64,000 nucleotides of DNA, taken from the NCBI GenBank assembly GCA_963920705.1, contig CAWUCO010000183.1:5001-69000 (forward strand), in the 5' to 3' direction. The translations under genes were made by a program, and so were the position numbers. Under the pieces are notes generated by a model that saw only the letters and a list, made by a program, of their open reading frames with translations, was not told the origin of the DNA and ran no database searches. Positions 57,110 through 64,000 of this stretch are shown one piece after another; the first letter of the stretch is position 1, and every line of letters starts with the position of its first letter. This stretch comes from Odiellus spinosus (Eukaryota; Arthropoda; Arachnida; Opiliones; Phalangiidae).

Positions 57110-57420
57110 CTCGATCTAACCCGTCCCTTTTCTAATGTTTTAGGTAAGGCTAGGCTAGTTAATCTCTCGCCCATACCTCCAACTAGTTAATCCCTCGGGC
57201 TACCCATTCCATCATGTAATTTTTAAGGTAAGGTTTAATTAGGTTAATTAATCCCTGCAAATAGCCCATCCCTCCAACTAGGTAATCCATAGCTCCGGCT
57301 AACCCGTTCCTCTTGAAATATTTAAGGTGAGATTAGGTTAGATTAGTTAATCCCTTGAATTAGCCCATCCCTCTTTTACTACTTCAGGTAAGGTTAGGTT
57401 AGTTAATCTGTCTTTCGAGA
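57110..57420 (+). repeat. Degenerate tandem units containing AGGTTAGGTTAGTTAATC
   Basis: Four to five units of about 60-75 bp: TTTAAGGTAAGGTTAGGTTA, GTTAATCCCTCG, then TAGCCCATCCCTC. The same words recur in two units inside the MITE at 61538-61790. Confidence 0.75.
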
Positions 57421-57569
57421 TTTGTACCAGGGTCTCTATTACGACTAGATTCAAGCCTCAATTAAACGCTATAATTTTTATTCAGCATTAGTAAGAATTA
57501 TGGTTCAATAAAGAAAAATAATGAAATGTGGAAAAGGTGTATATTTTTGGTGAAAAAGGGACAGAAATT

Positions 57570-58121
57570 AAACAAAAAAGAGGTTGCTTCGCACCCTTAA
57601 AAAGGGCTCGCCATCTAACTCGAATCAAACTGTGAAGGGACACAAAATAATTGTTGGAGAAAGAGCAATTTCAAATCTTTAAAATTATAGTTTGTAGATT
57701 TAGTCTACTAATTCAAAGATTTCATTATTGATGTTATTTTTAAATTCTATCAGTATCACTTATAATATTAGCTAAAGATAGAGTTCCTTTAATGTATATA
57801 TATTTATAAACATTAAACTAATTTTTTTCCATGGTGCTATTATAATACAAATTTAAATAAAAAGAAAACTCATGGAGGAAAACATTTATTGGGTGTAAAT
57901 TGCCCGCAAAAATAAACGCGGAGAGCTTTCGGCTCGAGAGCCTTTTTCAATCTAAATATAAACTTAAAAATCTATACAGAGGTAAATTTCAGTTGTCACG
58001 TGAGTCGGCCTATTTTTTATACACATTGAAATGCTTATCGTCAATTACCCCCATAATCCAGATTCTTCGCATCCGTCGTCCAAATTTAAATCCCCTTGTT
58101 TTTTAATAAATAAACCCTCCA
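57570..58121 (-). mobile_element. Penelope 3' end, inverted partner
   Basis: The inner 280 bp (57842-58121) is about 99% identical to the complement of 59324-59604, including the last 70 codons of the GIY-YIG gene and the 3' UTR. The outer part (57570-57841) matches 59605-59820 only loosely (shared words GCTTCGCACCCTTAAAAAGG, TTTAAAATTATAGTT, GTAGATTTAGTCTAC). It is truncated at the start of copy 2 of the 808-bp segment. Confidence 0.85.
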
Positions 58122-58930
58122 TTTATTTATACAAGTCTCGCTCAGCTTCCGATCTATACGTGATTCGAGCCGATCACTATATTAGTCCAAGTCTGATTCA
58201 AGTGAGCTATACAATAAGCAGAGCGTAGATAAGCCCTGTCCATTATTAATCGAACTATAAACAATCCGAGTTAAACTCAAAAAGTAAATCGTAAACTAAA
58301 TTGTAAACCGAACCCAACTCGAGTGAAACTCGAATGCGTCGCGAGCCTTTGTCGAGTTGCGATATGATTGCGTCATATTCATTTTGAAACGTGCCATCAA
58401 CAAAACGATCCAAAATGAGTTGGGCTAAGAGCTCGACTCATTGACAACCCTTATGCTTTTATAATTCTTTCACCGGTAATATTTAATTTCTGTCCCTTCA
58501 CTGGTTTAAATTCCACGTCTATAAATGCACTTTTTTGAAGTGCGAAGCAAAACAAGGCTTTCTATCATTCACTAGGATTTAAGCTTCTGATTGAACACGC
58601 TGACAACTCCAGTGCCGTAACAATAAAGGAACCTTTCTAGCTAAACAAGGCAAACCGAATAAAATAACACGTTACTCGAATTATTCCTTTGAAAGTAATT
58701 AGGTCACACAAAAAAATTTCATACCCGAGTGAACTGTTTTCCCGGAGTGGTTTTGCTACGATTTCATCGTGTGTGTGTGTATGTTCGCTGCGATTGAAGT
58801 GTTAGTACCTTCCGCGCCCCGATGAAAACATTAATCTCATTCATAGAGAGGCTTTGTTGTCTAGTGCACCACATGATGATGGCAGAAGGAATTAGCCTTT
58901 TTCGATGCCAATATTAAACGTACATGAACA
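58122..58930 (+). repeat. 808-bp duplicated segment, copy 2, between Penelope ends
   Basis: A near-identical copy of 53298-54105. Left and right limits coincide with the two Penelope pieces, so the copy lies in the loop of a Penelope inverted repeat. Confidence 0.95.
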
Positions 58931-59830
58931 CCAGCATGTGTTTAGCCTTACCATATATAAAAGGAAATAGCGAGCTAGCAAATCGACTTCTAAAACCGTT
59001 AGGAATAACTTTAATTCAAAAGGGGAGAAATAAATTAAAAAATTTACTAGTTAATAATAAACCCGAAGGGGATAAAAAATCATTACTTGATAACCAAGGT
59101 TTAGTCTACGAAATTAGTTGTAAATGTGGTAAAAAATATGTGGGGGAAACAAAAAGACCCCTACGTGAACGTCTTAAAGAACACCAAACATGTATTAAAA
59201 AAAGAGATATAAGTAATGGTTTGGCGAAACACATGCTGGAAGAGAGAGGTCATAACATTGACCTTGATAGTATAAAAATTCTATATAGTGAAAAAGGATA
59301 TTATAAACGGAAATTTGTGGAGGGTTTATTTATTAAAAAACAAGGGGATTTAAATTTGGACGAAGGATGCGAAGAATCTGGATTATGGGGGGTAATTGAC
59401 GATAAGCATTTCAATGTGTATAAAAAATAGGCCGACTCACGTGACAACTGAAATTTACCTCTGTATAGATTTTTAAGTTTATATTTAGATTGAAAAAGGC
59501 TCTCGAGCCGAAAGCTCTCTGCGTTTATTTTTGCGGGCAATTTACACCCAATAAATGTTTTCCTCCATGAGTTTTCTTTTTATTTAAATTTGTATTATAT
59601 ATATTTATCATTAAACCTAGGTCGTCTTTATTTGTTTTTTGGAAAATATATAATAATAATAAAATCTTTGAGGTAGTAGACTAAATCTACTAACTATAAT
59701 TTTAAAGATATAAAATTGCTCTTTCTCTAAGAATTAATTTGTGACCCTTAACGGGTTTGTTTCGAGTTAGATAAAGAGCCCTTTTTAAGGGTGCGAAGCA
59801 ACCTCTTTTTTTTTAATAGGCCTAATTTAT
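58931..59830 (+). mobile_element. Penelope-like element, 5'-truncated, intact nuclease frame
   Basis: The frame to 59430 (about 165 codons) is open. The linker LPYIKGNSELANRLLKPLGI is followed by the GIY-YIG nuclease: GLVYEISCKCGKKYVGETKR, PLRERLKEHQ, GLAKHMLEERGH, KRKFVEGLFIKK, with the catalytic Tyr, Arg and Glu positions of the family in place. The RT is absent. The 3' UTR includes GAAAAAGGCTCTCGAGCCGA at 59492-59511. This is the best-preserved PLE in the window and its inner half is duplicated inverted at 57842-58121. Confidence 0.85.
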
Positions 59831-61537
59831 TAAGATCGAAAGCACCCATTTTCTAAATGCTTTAATAAAATTTAACGTCCCTTTGCGAGTTTGACCCCGG
59901 CAAGTTTATATTACATTTATAAGAACGCGCAAAGGGTTCTGTTTGTTTAATTACTTGGGGAAGAAATAATTTGGTTCTTCTCAACTTGTTACTAGATACG
60001 AATACCTTTGATTAAATGGGGTAGTTTTGTTTATTCAGAAAAAACAATTAATACTGCGTCACGGAAACGGTCAAAGAATGAATATTAATGTTGCAAAAGA
60101 TATCGCAGTTAGAACGAAAGCGACACTTCTACTCAAAACATTAGAGGGACTATGGATCTGGGAGAATTTGAATATCGAGAATCCAGTTTTTTCAAATACA
60201 GGTATGGTTACAATTAATTATGGTAATAATTTTAAGTTTAATCCTAATGGAAAAATAAATTTCAAACAAAACAGTATTAAATGCGGAGTGTAGTTTTGAC
60301 TAAAAGCGACGTAAAAATTCACTAAAAATATTAGCCTCTTATTTTCGAGATCATTTGAATATTTATAAAAAGAGGGGAAATTTACATTTTGTCAGAATTG
60401 CAGTTTTTTCGGATGGATTAACGACAGAGATTTCAAATTTCGATAGAATATTCCATTTTTAATAAAAACGAGATCTTTAACACCTCAAGCGGGGAAAATC
60501 GGGAAAAACGGAAATGACTCAACGAATGCAGGGTTCGACATAATAAAACCTAGAACAGTAAAACCCACGGGTTTTACTGGGCTTTACCCACTTAATAAAA
60601 CCGCCATATTAAACCCTATTTGAAAACAATTTTTTTTTAATTCAAACACGAGAATATTTATTCTCTAAATTGGAACAAATTTCAAATAAAACTTTACCAA
60701 TGCTTTGGCTCAGCACGACAATACCTATATACTTTAAATAGCTTTAAGGCTTTCTCTGTTCCAAGTCTATTTCGTAGCTTTTACCATACTATTCCAAATG
60801 ATGAAAAAACTCTTAAGTGATGCAGAGCTTGCGGGGCAGCATCAGCAAAATTATTGTTTATCAATATAATTTGCACTAAAAATGAAAAACCCAAAAACCG
60901 ATTAAGACTCGGTGGGCTGTCCTTTTCCCGCGAAAAGTGTATTAAATCTCAACTGATCCGAAATTCAAGAGAAGTCAACTTCGTCTTGAGGGCCCAGGCT
61001 TACACGGCGGAAAATTTAGAAAGAAATTTAAAGAATATATTCTCGGAGAATCAATTTAAGTTCTTATCATTTTCTAGACTGATTAAATACGGGGATCAAA
61101 GCCCGAGAAACTCATACGTGTGGTTCCTTATCATATTCTATCCAACAATGATCACGTGCTTGAAATTATTATCGCCATTCTTGCGTGTACTTTTCGTGCA
61201 TATGCGCATTGAGCCAATATCTTTTTTTTTCCCAATAATGGAATGGTGGCAATCTTTTCTACGTTTTTTGAGTTAGTGTTATCTCACGACAAAGTGCCTG
61301 TATTTCAGCCTGCGCCAGTCCTTATTTCAGTAGTATTTACGAAAGTCCTCACAAAACCTCCTGATAGGTCTGATATTTTATCCCCCCAAAAGTGTTTTCA
61401 GAGCTTTCGATAGTTAAATTTTAGTTTTAGCATTTTTCATATGATATATTTAAGTATGAAGATTGCTGCTTAGTCTTTTTGATTTGAAAATATTTTTTGG
61501 TTATAAACAGTGTCATCAAGTTTCTACTATTAATGTA
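59831..61537. other. Mostly unassigned; hAT-like end word at 60530
   Basis: CAGGGTTCGACATAATAAAA at about 60530, followed by repeated AAAACC/GGTTTTACTGGG words, looks like the start of a hAT-type element, but no matching end was found. Frames at 60027-60293 and 60854-61276 (+) are unrecognised. A 9-bp stem CCCTTTGCG/CGCAAAGGG spans 59878-59936. Confidence 0.35.
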
Positions 61538-61790
61538 GGTAAGGTTTCAATTGCTCAGTTCCCACAAGCGCATTTACTTTTGCGCAGGTTTCCATTTGCG
61601 CAGTGTTCATTTACAGGTCAAGTTAGGTTAGTTAATCACTCGAACTAGCCTGCCTCTCTTGTTATATTATAAATTAGGATATAGGTTAGTTAATCACTCG
61701 AACTAGCCTGTCCCTCTTGTGGACAGCTCGAATGGCAAACTGCGCAAATGAAAAAGCGCAAGTGGGAAACTGCGCAAGCGGACGAAAACC
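61538..61790. mobile_element. hAT-type MITE, 253 bp, 8-bp target duplication
   Basis: Flanked by TTAATGTA on both sides (61530-61537 and 61791-61798). Imperfect inverted ends of about 60 bp are made of repeated TGCGCA words (left TTTGCGCAGGTTTCCATTTG; right complement similar). The middle holds two units with AGGTTAGTTAATCACTCG, related to 57110-57420. Confidence 0.82.
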
Positions 61791-61798
61791 TTAATGTA

Positions 61799-62754
61799 TT
61801 ACCTCGTTTACTTTCAATTTTCAAACTTTCAAAAATAACAGAATTTGAGTTTTCAACTATTCAAATTGCGTTCAAAAAGTGGCGCATGGTTTGTGTGAAA
61901 TGTTAGGAGCGTTAAAATAAATATTTTTGTCATCCAGGCTTTTATCCCTAATAAAATAAAAATGGGCTTAATGCGCTCCATTTCCATTGGGTCGAGTCCC
62001 ATTCGACCGAAAAGCACTTGCGGATTCGGTCCAATGGGACAATCCTTTTCGACCAAAAAACCAGCATGGAGATAGCCGATGAAATTTAAGGGGGAGGTCT
62101 ACTAGGGGGTGTTGGGATTCTAGGACCTCAAGTGGCGCGATGACCTATACAAGTTATTGCATGGAGGTTTTAGAATGGATTAGGCATATTTTAGGAGTTT
62201 TTCGTCTGTAGTATAGTTTACTCTCATAAAGCCATGGGACTGAATGTATAAATACAAGTTGGAACGGTAAATTGAGACTACGCGTTATAGAAGACGTTAG
62301 CCTTTAGCTCAATTGGTTCTATTATTGTAAAATTATAAACGGGTAAGGGGATTCTTTTTGAAGCATTGAGAAACTAGACTAAATACTAGTCCTATGGATT
62401 TTAACTATTTATATGTTGGAAATTCTCAACTGTTTTTGAAAGTTTATCCCAACTATTTTATTCGTTTATTTGGGAAATATCAACGTGCAAGAAGCCGTAC
62501 AGGCTTGTAGACAAGGTAATAATACCTAATTTTGCGAGAAAAAAGTATTTTTGAAGGATACATTACTAGAGTTACAAACTTAAAGACTATTAATTTTCTT
62601 ACGGAGTTTGAGATTGATTCGTTGAAGTTGTTTATGGTTTTTAGACAAATGTTTGATAATTCGTTAGGTTTAGGAAGTAGATAGTTTTTGCCGATTCTAA
62701 CGCAGGTGGTGCCTGGTGGTGCCGGTGGTGCCGTCACCATTTTGAATTTTTTCA
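61799..62754. other. Unassigned stretch
   Basis: A minus-strand frame at 62480-62755 looks accidental, partly GGT-repeat. Nothing else was seen. Confidence 0.3.
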
Positions 62755-62850
62755 ATTTTTTTTTTTTTTTTTTTTAATTCCGGGTTTCGAACCCGGGACC
62801 CATAGGCTGGGGGTTGACGGCTTTGTTAACTTGGTCATTTCAGTTACCTA
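62755..62850 (-). repeat. tRNA-derived SINE relic with poly-A
   Basis: On the minus strand TGACCAAGTTAACAAAGCC resembles an A-box region, and GGGTCCCGGGTTCGAAACCC is a perfect T-arm and B box. It is followed at once by AATT and about 17 A. The A run next to a tRNA-like end fits retroposition. Confidence 0.65.
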
Positions 62851-62922
62851 CTTTTCTCCTTAAGCACCGTTTGTTTCTCGGTCATTCCCTTATCTCACTC
62901 TTGGGTAAACATCTCCTTATCT

Positions 62923-63245
62923 ATATTCTCGGTTCTTATCTCTATGTTCATATATCACGTGATTGAAGGTTTAAATGATAAGGCGCCAAATCAAATGCGG
63001 ATCTATAACTTATACTGAAACCTCTTTAAGCCTTTATCGTTTTCGAATTTCGCGCGGGTCACTTATCGTATTATCACCTATGCCAGATCTTAAAACTCAT
63101 TGGAAAAATAAATATATGGATATATTCTTGATTCTTATCTCTATGTTCATATATCAGTTTAAATGATAAGGCGCTAAAGCAAATGTGAATCTATAACCTA
63201 TACTGAAACCTCTTTAAGCCTTTATCGTTTTCGAATTTCGCGCGG
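62923..63245 (+). repeat. Tandem duplication, unit about 190 bp
   Basis: Two copies share CTTATCTCTATGTTCATATA, TTTAAATGATAAGGCGC and CCTCTTTAAGCCTTTATCG, ending TTCGAATTTCGCGCGG at 63056 and 63245. Confidence 0.85.
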
Positions 63246-63567
63246 TTCTCCTATCAGTAGTATCATGTTATCGACGAAAAGTCTTTGCGTGTCCTATCTC
63301 AAAACACACCAGATAAATAGATATATATTCAAATATATCTTAACAAATAACTAGAAGAATTTCTCCAAGTAAACATAACTATAAATTTAAACTGCAAATA
63401 TACGATTATTTGTCTAAAACATTATAGTAAATGCGGAAAAATACTCAAACAAGTTGGCGAACACCGCGATATCAAATTAAAATTGGAAAGTTAGGCCTAA
63501 TTACAACGTGTATGAAAATTGAAATACCCTAATGATATATACAATTAAAGCTCGTGGTTATACCCTA

Positions 63568-63755
63568 CGCGGCATTGGTAAAACGTATTTCGCAAGTTCA
63601 AGTACTGATATGACGCTTGGTAAAAACCTACGCGTCATCGGTAAAACCTATTTCCCAACTCAAGTACTGATTTTGACTCTGAATCGCTTGGTAAAAACCC
63701 AATACGTCATTGATAAAACCTATTTCCCATCTTTAAGTACAGATATGACGCTTAT
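63568..63755 (+). repeat. Three tandem units of about 55-71 bp upstream of a TATA box
   Basis: Units share TACGC/TACGTCAT, GGTAAAACCTATTTCCCA, AAGTACTGATATGACGCTT and GGTAAAAACC. They end just before the TATA box. Confidence 0.8.
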
Positions 63756-63762
63756 TTATGGG

Positions 63763-63770
63763 TATAAAAG
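63763..63770 (+). promoter_or_regulatory. TATA box (TATAAAAG)
   Basis: Consensus TATAAAAG lies 8-60 bp after the tandem units and a few bases before an open frame, in the right orientation to serve it. Transcription would start about 25-30 bp on, inside the open stretch, so the protein start must lie further downstream or beyond the window. Confidence 0.45.
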
Positions 63771-64000
63771 CTAGGATATATTAACGAAACTAAGAAAGTC
63801 TACCAAGATATAAAGGACATAGTAGTTTCACAGCTAACGGAACTTATTAAAAACTCATGTAACGGGTGTCTCATTGACCATCCATCTCAAAATCAACATG
63901 ATTGTCTTTTACGTGAATGGACGGAACGGGTAGAAATTAACTTTACAAGTGCTGTAAATAATTTAAATATCCAATTAATTACTGAAATATTTAATAATTC
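63768..64000 (+). CDS. Open frame with Cys/His motif, cut by window end
   Basis: 77 codons open to the edge, without an ATG in the visible part: KVYQDIKDIVVSQLTELIKN, then a C-x2-C-x4-H-P-S-Q-x3-H-x-C motif (CNGCLIDHPSQNQHDC), then LREWTERVEINF. The family is not identified. HPSQ-type Cys/His motifs of this sort occur in uncharacterised proteins near virus-like elements in invertebrates, as far as I recall, but that link is unproven here. It looks like the beginning or a middle part of a gene whose rest lies outside. Confidence 0.4.

Noticed and set aside
57110-57420. Interstitial telomere repeat (TTAGG)
   Set aside because: The TTAGG words sit inside longer 60-75 bp units that also contain GTTAATCCCTCG and match a MITE interior; there is no pure TTAGG run.

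Overview
This is AT-rich, repeat-dense eukaryotic DNA, most likely from an arthropod. The main pointer is an R1-clade retrotransposon whose 3' end sits exactly at the R1 target site of a 28S rRNA gene; R1 is best known from arthropods. The mariner, hAT, Harbinger, Penelope, BEL and Gypsy relics also suit an invertebrate. Almost everything recognisable is mobile DNA or its debris. The only hint of a host gene is a few exon-like pieces at 32378-32464, 48166-48351 and 48540-48731, possibly an ionotropic-receptor-like membrane protein.

Layout. 0-12 kb: a Penelope end, a Polinton-like virion-gene fossil, a promoter-motif-rich GC-box array, a roughly 60-bp minisatellite, three copies of an unclassified repeat X, parts of a repeat Y, and a tRNA-like SINE head. 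12.3-21.7 kb: rDNA spacer, a decayed 3' part of 28S rRNA (minus strand), an R1 element joined to it, a stray gag fragment of a related LINE and a second truncated LINE. 21.7-32.3 kb: a second GC-box array, a BEL/Pao fossil with its 3' LTR, a foldback, a SINE head, several kilobases without a recognised gene, and the 3' part of a Gypsy fossil with its LTR.

32.5-48.2 kb is one nest. A Gypsy-type fossil (minus strand) with LTRs at both ends and a 5-bp target duplication received a Penelope element. That element in turn received a PIF/Harbinger transposon (with a small MITE inside) and a mariner-like element. The mariner-like element has enormous inverted arms built from 39-bp satellite units around a fragment of DD34D transposase. 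Another 1.9-kb unclassified insertion with a TGAC-rich array lies in the Gypsy gag region.

49-64 kb: an almost full-length hAT transposon with introns, terminal inverted repeats and an 8-bp target duplication. An 808-bp copy of its 3' end plus flank recurs 4.8 kb downstream, sandwiched between two inverted Penelope ends. Also here are repeat Y carrying a TA-flanked MITE (the uninserted version of the site is at 7.2 kb), a hAT-type MITE with a perfect 8-bp duplication, and at the right edge three tandem repeats leading to a TATA box and an open frame with a Cys/His motif that runs off the window.

No CRISPR, operon or bacterial feature is present. All statements come from reading the sequence; alignments named below were done by eye.
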